From Oceanirhabdus sp. W0125-5 (lineage in GTDB: Bacteria > Bacillota > Clostridia > Clostridiales > Clostridiaceae): a stretch of 64,000 nt of DNA. Position 1 is the first letter of the stretch; every line of letters starts with the position of its first letter. The translations under genes and the position numbers were made by a program. Below are positions 1 through 8,688 of this stretch, piece by piece. The stretch lies in the NCBI RefSeq assembly GCF_027938815.1, contig NZ_CP115913.1, forward strand, positions 616,001 through 680,000. The letters are read 5' to 3'. A model generated the notes under the pieces. The model did not search any database, was not told where the DNA came from, and saw only the letters and a program-made list of their open reading frames with translations.

Positions 1-174
1 AATATAATTCCTGATGAAAAAATCAAAAACGAAGTGTTAACATGGATTCAAGGAACTCCTACAACAATATTTGTTGACAGTGAAGGAAATATTATTGATG
101 AACCTATTATAGGCGCTTTCGGTAAAGAGACATATAAGAATGAAATACTTGAAAAATTAAAGAAGTCAGAATAA
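1..174 (+). CDS. Thioredoxin-like protein, C-terminal fragment
   Basis: Only the last 57 residues are in the window; the gene starts upstream. The visible part contains a GTPTT segment (residues 18-22), which fits the cis-proline loop of the thioredoxin fold, followed by a beta-hairpin-like stretch (IFVDSEGNIIDEP) and a charged C-terminal helix. This is typical of TlpA/ResA-type extracytoplasmic thiol-disulfide proteins. The CXXC active site and any signal peptide lie outside the window. It sits directly upstream of a CXXC small protein and an iron-sulfur membrane protein, so a shared redox role is inferred from order and spacing only. Confidence 0.7.
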   Translation, partial: NIIPDEKIKNEVLTWIQGTPTTIFVDSEGNIIDEPIIGAFGKETYKNEILEKLKKSE

Positions 175-193
175 AGAAATAGGTGATAGCAAA

Positions 194-331
194 GTGAGAG
201 AAAGGTTATTGAAATATGGAATTTTATTTATGAGTATATGTTTTATAGTTAGTGGAATATATCGTAATGAAGTAAATACCGTGTTAAAAAAAGCAATAAA
301 TATATGTTTGGAGTGTATAGGAATTGGATAA
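194..331 (+). CDS. CD1871A-type small CXXC protein
   Basis: A 45-residue protein with a GTG start preceded by AGGTG (181-185, 8 nt spacing). Residues 9-23 form one hydrophobic segment, and the end carries the sequence VLKKAINICLECIGIG, the hallmark of the CD1871A family of CXXC-containing small membrane proteins. The CLEC cysteines are the likely functional residues. The stop overlaps the TTG start of the downstream iron-sulfur protein by 8 nt, indicating translational coupling, and the thioredoxin-like gene ends 19 nt upstream. Function of the family is not established; a thiol or metal relay role next to a NapH-like protein is inference. Confidence 0.8.
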   Translation: MRERLLKYGILFMSICFIVSGIYRNEVNTVLKKAINICLECIGIG

Positions 332-1157
332 AAGAAGAATAACCCAAATACTTGCGGCTTTAATCTCTAATTCTAATATTAAAGGATTTTTTCAAAGCAA
401 TATATATAAAGGAAATCTCAAAAAGATATGTGTTCCAGGGCTTAATTGCTACTCCTGTCCTGGAGCCATGGGTTCCTGTCCTATAGGCTCTATGCAGGCT
501 GTTATAGGAAGCTTTAAATATAAATTTTCACTATATATAACGGGCTTCATTACCTTAATGGGAGTAATATTTGGAAGATTTATCTGCGGTTGGCTTTGTC
601 CTTTTGGATTATTTCAGGACTTGCTGAATAAGATACCAAGTCCTAAGATTAAGGTGAATAGCAAAGTAAACAATGTATTGAAGTATTTAAAGTATATAAT
701 CTTACTGATCTTTGTAATACTGCTTCCTATGTTCCTGACAGATGAATTTGGAATGAGTCCACCGTATTTTTGTCAGTATATATGTCCTGTAGGTACTTTA
801 GAAGGGGGAATACCTTTAGTATTGATGAATGAATCTTTAAGAGGGGCAATTGGATTTTTATTTGCATGGAAAATGACAATTTTGATTGTAACAATAATTG
901 TTTCAATTCTTATTTACAGACCATTTTGCAGATATATATGTCCTCTAGGTGCATTTTATGGATTGTTTAATAAGATAAGTTTTCTTAAATATAAAGTAGA
1001 TAAAAACAAATGTACAAGCTGTAAGGTTTGCTTAAAAAAATGTAAATTAGATTTGGAAGTGTATAAAAATCCTAATAGTATAGAGTGTATTAGATGTGGA
1101 GAGTGTATTAAAGTATGTCCTGCAGAAGCGATTAAACAAATAAAACCAATTGAATAG
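324..1157 (+). CDS. NapH/MauN-like 4Fe-4S membrane protein
   Basis: A 277-residue polytopic membrane protein with many cysteines. An N-terminal Cys cluster (CVPGLNCYSCPGAMGSCP, about residues 34-52) is followed by membrane segments, each ending in a CxxxCP motif (FICGWLCPFG, FCQYICPVG, FCRYICPLG). Two C-terminal ferredoxin-type motifs (CTSCKVCLKKC and CIRCGECIKVCP, about residues 228-266) should bind two 4Fe-4S clusters. This matches the 4Fe-4S binding protein family related to NapH and NosR, which moves electrons across the membrane. The TTG start overlaps the preceding CXXC gene. Its electron donor and acceptor are not shown by the window; the thioredoxin-like neighbour suggests thiol redox chemistry. 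Confidence 0.8.
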   Translation: MDKRRITQILAALISNSNIKGFFQSNIYKGNLKKICVPGLNCYSCPGAMGSCPIGSMQAVIGSFKYKFSLYITGFITLMGVIFGRFICGWLCPFGLFQDLLNKIPSPKIKVNSKVNNVLKYLKYIILLIFVILLPMFLTDEFGMSPPYFCQYICPVGTLEGGIPLVLMNESLRGAIGFLFAWKMTILIVTIIVSILIYRPFCRYICPLGAFYGLFNKISFLKYKVDKNKCTSCKVCLKKCKLDLEVYKNPNSIECIRCGECIKVCPAEAIKQIKPIE

Positions 1158-1190
1158 AGTGTTTTATCTCTAGTTAATTGGTTTTATTCA
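1142..1190 (+). terminator. Terminator after the redox cassette
   Basis: AAAACCAATT (1142-1151) pairs with AATTGGTTTT (1176-1185) and runs into a T-rich tail. The 5' arm overlaps the stop of the iron-sulfur protein gene. The following chemoreceptor gene is convergent, so it may serve both strands. Confidence 0.6.
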
Positions 1191-1217
1191 ATTACTTTAA
1201 AGTAAAATATATAATTT

Positions 1218-2711
1218 TTATGAACTAGTTTGTTCTTTAGATAATTCTTCTAAGGAAAATACTAAATCATTTAATTTACTAAAATTAGATTCTATATTTT
1301 GTACTTTGCTATTTTGTTCATACATACTAGCTAGTACCTCTTGTACTGAAGATGCAGTTTCTTCTGTTATAGTCACTATGGAGTTTACTTTATTATTGAT
1401 AACACTGAAAGATTGCTTTAAATCGTCACATTTTGTGTCTATTTTTATTGATTGATCAATAAATTTCTGATTATTGTTGGAGATTTCTTTAAATGAAGAT
1501 TCTACTTTGTTAGTGGCATCTAAACTAACTGTAATTGCTGAGGAACCAGATTTAACTTCCTGTGAAACTAGATGAGTTTTACTTTTAATTTCATCTATTA
1601 TAATTCCTATTTCATTTACCAATTGGGTAGAACTTTCAGCTAAAACTTTAACTTCATCAGCGACAACTGCAAATCCTTTACCATTTTCACCAGCTCTAGC
1701 AGCTTCAATTGCAGCATTTAAAGCTAATAAATTACTTTGTTTAGCTATATTTTCTATTGATTGTAGAATAAATGAAATTTTTTCAGTTCTATGATTTAAA
1801 TCATCCATTAAATTCACAGTATTTTTATTTATCTTGTCCACTTCTTTCATTTCATTGTATAGATTTAATACTTCATTACTTCCAATGGTCATTACCTTTA
1901 TTGAAGAATCACATAAATTTTTCATGTATCTAGATAAAGTTGTTATTTCTTGTATGATTTCTTCATTTGAAGTCATGTTATTATTTACAACGGAGATGCT
2001 TTCAGCTTGTGATGTGACTCTTTTGGTAATTTCGGAAAAGGAAGTTGTCACCTCATCTGAAATATTCCTAGTATGAATTAAATTTTCTTTTAATTCATTG
2101 CTGAAATTATTTAATACATTTACAGATCGTTGAACATTTGAAAGTACGTTTATAACCTTTTCAGTTGTTTCTTGTGTAAGGGCTTTTTCTTTTATTAAAT
2201 TACTTCTATCTTTCTTGCTAAATTTAACTTGTATTACCATAAAAATAAAAATTATTATATATAGTCCTAGTGAACTAACAAGTGAATTTTTAGCTTCTAT
2301 ACTAATATGAGAGAATTCTCCTGCAAACCACATAATAATTACCGTCATTAGGCTACTAATTGCTGTAAACAATAACACTTTTAATTCCTGATACAAAGAA
2401 ATAGCTGTAATAGTTAAAAAAGATATTCCAAAGCCAGAAACAATACTATTATCTTGAGACATTAATAAAATGGCATAAAAAAAGCTCAAAAATGCAAAAG
2501 CTACAAGATATCTAGTAAAATATATAAATTTATCATTTTTGTATATTATACTCATTACAATTGTTGGAATCAGTATAGGTATTAGATATTGCATTGATGA
2601 AATTACATCAATACCTGAAATTACAAACGTAATAAATCCTAAAACATTGAGTATGAATAGTAATTTTAGAAAAAATTTATTTCTTGATTTTATAAAGTCT
2701 TTTTCATTCAT
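1218..2711 (-). CDS. Methyl-accepting chemotaxis protein
   Basis: The ATG at 2711 is chosen because GGAGG lies 6 nt upstream; a longer reading to 2801 has no ribosome site. The 497-residue product begins with about six closely spaced membrane segments (residues roughly 15-165) and no large extracellular sensor domain. The cytoplasmic signalling hairpin follows, with its conserved tip ([17 protein letters not shown], then [13 protein letters not shown]). Long flanking heptad-rich helices carry the adaptation region. The tip should contact CheW and CheA. A multi-pass N-terminus suggests sensing within the membrane or through an internal signal. No other chemotaxis gene is in the window, so it is an orphan receptor. 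Confidence 0.93.
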   Translation of the reverse strand: MNEKDFIKSRNKFFLKLLFILNVLGFITFVISGIDVISSMQYLIPILIPTIVMSIIYKNDKFIYFTRYLVAFAFLSFFYAILLMSQDNSIVSGFGISFLTITAISLYQELKVLLFTAISSLMTVIIMWFAGEFSHISIEAKNSLVSSLGLYIIIFIFMVIQVKFSKKDRSNLIKEKALTQETTEKVINVLSNVQRSVNVLNNFSNELKENLIHTRNISDEVTTSFSEITKRVTSQAESISVVNNNMTSNEEIIQEITTLSRYMKNLCDSSIKVMTIGSNEVLNLYNEMKEVDKINKNTVNLMDDLNHRTEKISFILQSIENIAKQSNLLALNAAIEAARAGENGKGFAVVADEVKVLAESSTQLVNEIGIIIDEIKSKTHLVSQEVKSGSSAITVSLDATNKVESSFKEISNNNQKFIDQSIKIDTKCDDLKQSFSVINNKVNSIVTITEETASSVQEVLASMYEQNSKVQNIESNFSKLNDLVFSLEELSKEQTSS

Positions 2712-2945
2712 TTTTTTCCTCCAGAAAATTATATATTGTATAAGGTACAGTAGATTTTTCATATGTTTTCTTTTTTGAAAAAACAGCCATGAGAACTTCA
2801 AATTTCAGTGTACATAAATAGAAGTATAGTACAAATTTGAAAAGTATTTTTTCGCTTAGGTAAGCATTTTTGAACTATTTCCAGGTACCATTGTTAAAAT
2901 AATATTTTTCTATGATATAATATTTTAAATTGGGGAGGGATACTA

Positions 2946-4217
2946 ATGATAATTTCAGATACAGAACTGATAAATTTAGACGTATTAGGTGAGATTATGA
3001 AGATTTTCTACTATTCAAGTTTAATACCTATTAGATTCATAGATAATAATCTTATAATCCAAGATTATTTACCTGAATCGAATATATTAGATTATTCAAT
3101 TTTTGATAATAAGAAAGGAGAATATCAAAGTAGTGTTGATATTTTTTCTAAATGGGGAGCATCAAAAGAATACTATTATTATACAAATGAGTATGGGTTA
3201 TCTTATATTTCAGTAGGGGTATGGGAGAACGATATACTTAGAGGTGTTTTAACTGCTGGACCTTTTTTGTTATTATCTCATCATAATATAGATTTAGATA
3301 ATTTGATTTTAAAATACCAAATGCCTTTGAATATGAAAACGTCATTAATGGAATTTTACAAAGAGTTAAAAGTAATTGATTATACTAGATTATTATATTT
3401 ATCAAAATTCCTGATTACTTTAACACAGAATAAAATTGATTTATGTGATATTAATTCTATAAATAATAAAGAAGTTAAAAAAAAGACCCAAGAAGCATTT
3501 TCTTATCAAATTATTAAAAATAGAGAAGAAAACATTAAAAGAAATCCATATAGGTTGTCAAAAGATTTATATGATTATGTGAAGATTGGTGATTTAAGTA
3601 ATGCGAAAAAAACAAAAAATAAGTTAAGAGAATACGATAGAGCAGATTTACCAGAAGTAGATACAATTCGTAATGCAAAGAATCATCTGATTATACATTG
3701 CTCCACTTTAGTTAGATCAACAATAGAAGGGGGAGTAGATCAGGACTTTGCTTATACACTTCATGATACATATATGAGCTTAATTGAAGGTTGTAATAAG
3801 TTATCAGATTTAATTACAATTTCAAATAGTATGTTAGAAGAATTTGTGGAAAGTGTTTCAAAATTAGGAGTAGTAAAAGTAAAGCCTTCAATTCAAAAAT
3901 CTATTAAGTATATTCATGAACATTTAACTAAAGAAGTACCTCTTGAACAAGTAGCTCAAAATGTAAATCTTAGCCCTAAATATTTATCGTTTTTATTTAA
4001 AAAAGAGATGGGGATAACTTTTCAAAACTATCTTTTAAAGATAAGAATACAAGAATCTAAACGGTTGTTAGATTATACTGACTATTCAATTTTGGATATA
4101 GCCCTTGAAATTGGGTTTAAAAGTCAAAGTTATTTTACTAATGCTTTCAAAAAATATGAAGGGTGTACTCCAAATCAATATAGAAAAAAGAAAATAACGT
4201 TTAATAATTCTAAGTAG
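2946..4217 (+). CDS. AraC-family transcriptional regulator
   Basis: 423 residues; ATG preceded by GGGGAGGG (5 nt spacing). The last 100 residues hold two helix-turn-helix units (VPLEQVAQNVNLSPKYLSFLFKKE and SILDIALEIGFKSQSYFTNAFKK, the second ending in TPNQYR), diagnostic of the AraC/XylS DNA-binding domain. The N-terminal 320 residues are a sensory region of the kind seen in YesN-like regulators, but I cannot name its fold or ligand. It is followed 34 nt later by a response regulator and kinase, so the three may be one operon. A TATAAT box at 2918-2923 is a candidate -10. Confidence 0.85.
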   Translation: MIISDTELINLDVLGEIMKIFYYSSLIPIRFIDNNLIIQDYLPESNILDYSIFDNKKGEYQSSVDIFSKWGASKEYYYYTNEYGLSYISVGVWENDILRGVLTAGPFLLLSHHNIDLDNLILKYQMPLNMKTSLMEFYKELKVIDYTRLLYLSKFLITLTQNKIDLCDINSINNKEVKKKTQEAFSYQIIKNREENIKRNPYRLSKDLYDYVKIGDLSNAKKTKNKLREYDRADLPEVDTIRNAKNHLIIHCSTLVRSTIEGGVDQDFAYTLHDTYMSLIEGCNKLSDLITISNSMLEEFVESVSKLGVVKVKPSIQKSIKYIHEHLTKEVPLEQVAQNVNLSPKYLSFLFKKEMGITFQNYLLKIRIQESKRLLDYTDYSILDIALEIGFKSQSYFTNAFKKYEGCTPNQYRKKKITFNNSK

Positions 4218-4251
4218 TAAACAGTGAATGAATAAAAGTGGAGGAAGTATA

Positions 4252-4959
4252 ATGGAAACTTTAATAAAAGAGAAAAAAATATTAATTATAGATGATGAAG
4301 AAGATATATTGAGATTATTATCAACAGTACTGACTAAAGAAGGATTTAAAAATATACATACAGCAGAAACAGGTGTTAAAGGATTAGAATTATTTGATTC
4401 AGTAAGACCTGATATTATTATCTTAGATATAATGCTTCCTGATAAAGAAGGTTATGAGGTGTGTAAGAAGATAAGAGAAACATCAAATGTGCCAATTCTC
4501 TTTTTATCAGCTAAAACTGAGGAGATGGATAGAATACTTGGATTTGCACTTGGTGGGGATGATTATATAACTAAACCATTTAGCCCTAAGGAAGTATTTT
4601 ATAGAATTAAGGCTCAGTTAAGAAGAAACATTATAACTGTGAAGGATAAAAAGACTTTATCCTTTGGTCCTTTCGAAATAAAAGAAGATGAGATGGAAGT
4701 TTTAAAGAATGGAGTAAATCTTGAACTTAAACCTAAAGAACTTAAGCTTTTTCTATATCTAGCTAAAAATCCTAATAAGATCATAAGCAAAGAAAGAATT
4801 TGCGATGAGGTATGGGGTGAAGAGTATATAGGCTTCGATAATACAATAATGGTACACATAAGAAGACTGAGAGAAAAAGTAGAGGATGATCCTTCAAAGC
4901 CTAAGTATATTGTAAATGTTAAGGGGCTTGGATATAAGCTCAATGTAGAAGGTGAATAG
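4252..4959 (+). CDS. OmpR-family response regulator
   Basis: 235 residues from the ATG at 4252, which has GGAGG 7 nt upstream; an earlier in-frame ATG at 4228 contains that site and is less likely. The receiver domain (residues 8-120) has the acidic pair D14-D15, phospho-acceptor D59 (ILDIMLP) and the lysine of TKPFSP. The C-terminal winged helix (about 140-235) shows the OmpR pattern LKPKELKLFLYLAKNPNKI and VHIRRLREKVE. The partner kinase starts 3 nt after its stop. Confidence 0.93.
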   Translation: METLIKEKKILIIDDEEDILRLLSTVLTKEGFKNIHTAETGVKGLELFDSVRPDIIILDIMLPDKEGYEVCKKIRETSNVPILFLSAKTEEMDRILGFALGGDDYITKPFSPKEVFYRIKAQLRRNIITVKDKKTLSFGPFEIKEDEMEVLKNGVNLELKPKELKLFLYLAKNPNKIISKERICDEVWGEEYIGFDNTIMVHIRRLREKVEDDPSKPKYIVNVKGLGYKLNVEGE

Positions 4960-4962
4960 CAT

Positions 4963-6378
4963 ATGAAATGGAAGTTAACATTTAAGTTTGTTATTACAGT
5001 AATAAGTGTAGTTTTAATAGTTATGATCATAAATATATTTGCTATTTTTATAGGAATAATGTTAGTAAATGACAACACACAAATTAGAGATGAAGTTATG
5101 GCGCAAAACATTAGACCTGAGCAGTTTGTTAGGAACTTTGACCATTTTATCTTCAATAATGAAAATCAGTTATATGTAAGTGATGAAGGGAAAAAGATAT
5201 TAGAGGAAAACGATATATGGATACAAGTACTAGATCAAAATAGTAAGGAAGTATATAATTATCAAAAACCTGAGGTAGTTCCTAATAAATATACACCAAT
5301 TCAGCTTGTTCACAGCTATAAATATATAGATGAGTTAAATGATGCATCTACAATATTTTTGGGAGATAAAGTGATTAATAATGTACAGTATAGCTATATA
5401 ATGGGATTCCCTGGACGTACTGTAGAGAAGCAGGTTTTAATATTTACAAATCAGGGATTATTACAAGTAATAAGAAGAATAAGTACAATTGTACTATTTG
5501 TTGATTCAATAATAGCATTAATATTTGGTTATTTGTTTAGCAGAAGACTTACAAAACCTATAGGGAAGATTATTAAAGGAGTAGAGAAATTAGGAGAAGG
5601 TGATTATAACATTAAATATCCTACAAAAGGAATCTATAAGGATGTAAACTATAATCTTAATAATCTTTCAGATACCCTTAAGGAGAATGAAAAAGAGCGT
5701 AAAAAGTTAGATAAAATGAGGGAAGAGTGGATAGCGAATATTTCACATGATATAAAAACACCTTTAGCATCTATAAAGGGATATGCAGAACTTTTAAGCG
5801 GTGAATATGAACTGTCTCAGGAAGAGAGTAAAAGCTATACTGATGTAATAGATAAGAAAGCTAATTATATTAAAGCGCTAGTAGATGATCTTAATTTTAC
5901 CACCAGGATAAAAAATAATAAGTCAATGCTTAAGCTTAGGGAAATTAATATAGTAAAGTTAGTTAGAGAAGCAGTAATAGATATATTGAATGATCCTATT
6001 TACAGCAATAGAGATGTTAATTTTGTAAGTGAAGAGAATTCAATCATTAAAGAAGTAGATGATACCTTAATAAAAAGAGTAATCAATAATTTAATATACA
6101 ATGCCCTTATTCATAATGATGAAAATGTTAAGATAGATGTTGAAATTATTAGAGATGAAAATGTACACATTTTTGTACGAGATAATGGAAAAGGAATTAA
6201 TCCAGAGGAGATTAAATATATCTTTGAAAGATATTATAGAGGGACAAATACAGGAGAGAGACATAAAGGGTCAGGTCTTGGTATGGCTATTGCAAAGGAT
6301 ATTGTTAAGGCACATGGTGGAGATATAAAGTTAAGCAGTAAGTTAGGGAAAGGCACTGAGATTGAGGTTATATTGTAG
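4963..6378 (+). CDS. Sensor histidine kinase
   Basis: 471 residues. One membrane segment (about 8-33), an extracytoplasmic region of about 135 residues, a second membrane segment (about 172-192), then a HAMP linker. The dimerisation helix carries phospho-acceptor H262 in NISHDIKTPL. The ATPase domain has the N box (NNLIYNALIHND), G1 (DNGKGI) and G2 (GSGLGMAIAK). It forms a canonical pair with the response regulator just upstream. The signal and target genes are unknown; its proximity to the AraC regulator and the trpXYZ-like operon is not evidence that it controls either. Confidence 0.92.
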   Translation: MKWKLTFKFVITVISVVLIVMIINIFAIFIGIMLVNDNTQIRDEVMAQNIRPEQFVRNFDHFIFNNENQLYVSDEGKKILEENDIWIQVLDQNSKEVYNYQKPEVVPNKYTPIQLVHSYKYIDELNDASTIFLGDKVINNVQYSYIMGFPGRTVEKQVLIFTNQGLLQVIRRISTIVLFVDSIIALIFGYLFSRRLTKPIGKIIKGVEKLGEGDYNIKYPTKGIYKDVNYNLNNLSDTLKENEKERKKLDKMREEWIANISHDIKTPLASIKGYAELLSGEYELSQEESKSYTDVIDKKANYIKALVDDLNFTTRIKNNKSMLKLREINIVKLVREAVIDILNDPIYSNRDVNFVSEENSIIKEVDDTLIKRVINNLIYNALIHNDENVKIDVEIIRDENVHIFVRDNGKGINPEEIKYIFERYYRGTNTGERHKGSGLGMAIAKDIVKAHGGDIKLSSKLGKGTEIEVIL

Positions 6379-6399
6379 CTATTAATGAAATGATTTCCT

Positions 6400-6428
6400 T
6401 TGACAACGTATAAGTTATAATATATACT
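6400..6428 (+). promoter_or_regulatory. Promoter of the Trp T-box leader
   Basis: TTGACA (6400-6405), a 17-nt spacer and TATACT (6423-6428). The match to the vegetative consensus is strong and it lies just before the T-box leader. Confidence 0.75.
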
Positions 6429-6439
6429 TTGTCTTAACA

Positions 6440-6730
6440 TAAAAATTGAATTTTTAAAGCTATGATTGAGAGTAGTAGGTATATGGAGTAATTACAGAGA
6501 GTCAAACATTGGTGGAAGTTTGATATTATGAAATAAACTGAATGGACTCATGAGCTGAAGCTGAAATAATAGTAGGTGACACGGGTTCTCCCGTTATAGA
6601 GATAAAATATCGGATAGAAAATCCCGTATTTGAATTGAGATGAAGGTATTTTTGTTATACCTTTAATAAGAGGTGGCAACGCGATATATTCGCCCTCTAT
6701 ATGCATTTAGCGTATAGAGGGCTTTTTTGC
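6440..6730 (+). ncRNA. T-box leader, tryptophan specificity (UGG)
   Basis: A transcription-attenuating T-box riboswitch. The T-box core AGAGGTGGCAACGCG is at 6669-6683 and the intrinsic terminator at 6692-6728 (GCCCTCTATA paired with TATAGAGGGC, then a T run). The specifier loop context CTGAATGGACTC places codon UGG at 6543-6545, which would pair with tRNA-Trp. A GTGACACGGGTTCTCCCGTT hairpin (6576-6595) is the usual stem III region. Uncharged tRNA-Trp should favour antitermination and expression of the trpXYZ-like importer downstream. The specifier was assigned by eye from its position and sequence context. Confidence 0.9.
6692..6728 (+). terminator. T-box attenuator terminator
   Basis: A perfect 10-bp stem GCCCTCTATA / TATAGAGGGC followed by TTTTTT. 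It competes with the antiterminator formed by the T-box core just upstream. Confidence 0.88.
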
Positions 6731-6764
6731 GTTAAAAATCTTTATTTTAGAAAGGAGCGATTTT

Positions 6765-6785
6765 ATGAGTATTGAATTTACATGA
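6765..6785 (+). other. Six-codon mini-ORF between T-box and trpX
   Basis: ATG followed by five sense codons (MSIEFT) and TGA, with a strong AAAGGAG ribosome site 7 nt upstream. It lies after the attenuator and 73 nt before trpX, in a different frame. It could be a chance initiation site, a tiny leader peptide or the remnant of a lost gene. No further support. Confidence 0.3.
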
Positions 6786-6858
6786 AGTTATTTATATAGA
6801 TATGGTTTTTATAGTTTTAGAAATTCAAAGAAACTAAATAAAATTAAGGAGAGATATT

Positions 6859-7809
6859 ATGACACATAGATTAAGAAAAATAAGTTTATTTATACTTGTA
6901 ATAATTTTAGTTTTAACTGGTTGTGAACAGAAAAATAATTCAAGTGAGGTAATTCAGCTTGGTATTACTCAAATTGTAGAACATCCATCTCTTGAGGATA
7001 TAAGAAAAGGTATTATGGAGGCATTAAGTGAAAACGGGTTTAAGGAAGATGAAAATATAAATATAGAGTTTAAGAATGCTCAAGGAAACATAGAGAATAC
7101 TCAATTGATTGCAAAGTCATTTAATAAAAAGGATGTTGTTGTAGCCATAACAACTCCAAGTGCACAATCAGCCTTTAACAATTTAAATGACATGCCAATA
7201 GTTTTTTCAGGAGTTACTGACCCAGAGAGTGCTGGGATAGTTGGAAAGAATATAACAGGTGTTAGTGATATGACTCCAATAAGAAAGCAGTTAGAATTAT
7301 TGAAAACACTTATACCAAATGCTAAGAGAGTAGGGATTATATATAACTCAAGTGAGTTAAATTCAGAAGTACAAGTGAATATTGCCAAAGAAGAAGCAGA
7401 AAAATTAGGGTTAGAGCTTGAAATAGCATCTATTACTAATACAAATGAGATATCCCCAGCACTGGATAAAGTTATTAAAAATGTGGATGCTTTATATACA
7501 CATGTGGATAACTCTTTAGCATCAGCATATCCATTGATTGTGAAAAAATGTGATGAATTAAATGTTCCAATAATAGGAGCTGTTGATGATTATGTTAAAC
7601 AAGGGGCTTTAGCTGCTGAGGGAATAAACAATTACAAAGTAGGTTATCAGACTGGGGAGATGATTGTAAGAATATTAAAGGGTGAAAATATTTCTGATAT
7701 TCCATATGAGACCTTACAGGAGACAGAACTAATTATTAATAAAGATGCAGCTAATAAATATAATATTACTTTACCAGATACGATTAAGGAAAGAGCAATA
7801 TTTAGATAG
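6859..7809 (+). CDS. trpX: TrpX-like substrate-binding lipoprotein
   Basis: 316 residues; ATG with AAGGAG upstream. A lipoprotein signal peptide ends in LTGC with the lipidated cysteine at residue 22. The remainder is a two-lobed periplasmic-binding fold of the ABC_sub_bind family (repeated VxxIxT and KNITGVSDMT-type segments, LIPNAKRVGIIYN hinge region). It should deliver ligand to the permease and ATPase encoded just downstream. The UGG-type T-box makes tryptophan, or a precursor or analogue, the likely ligand; this matches the predicted TrpXYZ transporters of Firmicutes. Binding itself is not shown by sequence. Confidence 0.82.
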   Translation: MTHRLRKISLFILVIILVLTGCEQKNNSSEVIQLGITQIVEHPSLEDIRKGIMEALSENGFKEDENINIEFKNAQGNIENTQLIAKSFNKKDVVVAITTPSAQSAFNNLNDMPIVFSGVTDPESAGIVGKNITGVSDMTPIRKQLELLKTLIPNAKRVGIIYNSSELNSEVQVNIAKEEAEKLGLELEIASITNTNEISPALDKVIKNVDALYTHVDNSLASAYPLIVKKCDELNVPIIGAVDDYVKQGALAAEGINNYKVGYQTGEMIVRILKGENISDIPYETLQETELIINKDAANKYNITLPDTIKERAIFR

Positions 7810-7821
7810 GGGGAGAGGGAG

Positions 7822-8688
7822 ATGAATATAGTTTCAATTTTAGAGCAGGGATTGATATTTGCTATTGCGGCATTAGGAATTAGTATGTCTTATAAAATAT
7901 TGAACTTTCCTGACTTATCTGTTGATGGTAGTTTTCCCTTGGGAGCTGCTGTTGCATCTATACTTTTAGTAAATGGATATTCACCTTTTATTGCATTGAT
8001 TATAGCAACATTATCAGGGGGAATTTCGGGAGTCTTTACTGGGTATATCCATACTAAATTCAATATTACTAATTTATTATCAGGAATAATAGTAATGATT
8101 GCTTTATACAGTGTGAATTTAAGAATAATGGGAAAGGCAAATGTTCATTTATTCAACACTGAACATTTATTTAAGAATAAGTATCCAGCATTATTGATTA
8201 TCTTTATATTATTATTCTCATGCAAATTACTTATAGATTATTTATTGAAAACTAAGTTTGGATATGTATTAAGATCCTTAGGAGACAACCCTAATGTTGT
8301 AAATTCTCTTGGATTAGATGATAAAAAATATAAAATAATTGGGCTTATGATAGCAAATGGATTGGTTGCATTATCAGGAGGGATATTAGCTCAGTATCAA
8401 GGATTTGCAGACATTGGGATGGGGACAGGAATACTTGTTACAGGGCTTGCTTCAATTATATTAGGTGAGCAAATATTAAAAGCTAATAAGCATATTAAAT
8501 TAAGTACAATGGTCATAGTGGGAAGTATTATTTATAGATTAATTATTGCTATATCACTAAAGGTTGGATTTGCAGCAAGTGATCTAAAGTTGATAACAGC
8601 AGTGATTCTCCTTGGAATATTAGTAATGGATAGTAAAAAGCATAATATAAGAAAGTTGTTCACTAAGGAATTAGGGGTGATGAGATGA
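7822..8688 (+). CDS. trpY: TrpY-like ABC permease
   Basis: 288 residues, ATG preceded by GGGGGAGAGGGAG. About eight to nine hydrophobic segments fill the protein, with the conserved pattern NFPDLSVDGSFPLGAA near residue 30 and GLADIGMGTGILVTGLASI-like glycine-rich region near residue 200 (here QGFADIGMG). This is the BPD_transp_2 permease type used with ABC_sub_bind proteins. It starts 12 nt after trpX and overlaps the ATPase gene by 4 nt, so all three are one operon under the T-box. Confidence 0.85.
   Translation: MNIVSILEQGLIFAIAALGISMSYKILNFPDLSVDGSFPLGAAVASILLVNGYSPFIALIIATLSGGISGVFTGYIHTKFNITNLLSGIIVMIALYSVNLRIMGKANVHLFNTEHLFKNKYPALLIIFILLFSCKLLIDYLLKTKFGYVLRSLGDNPNVVNSLGLDDKKYKIIGLMIANGLVALSGGILAQYQGFADIGMGTGILVTGLASIILGEQILKANKHIKLSTMVIVGSIIYRLIIAISLKVGFAASDLKLITAVILLGILVMDSKKHNIRKLFTKELGVMR

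Noticed and set aside
4614-5156. 180-residue ORF on the minus strand across the two-component genes
   Set aside because: It is antisense to two well-supported genes, has hydrophobic low-complexity sequence and no ribosome site; a shadow of codon bias.
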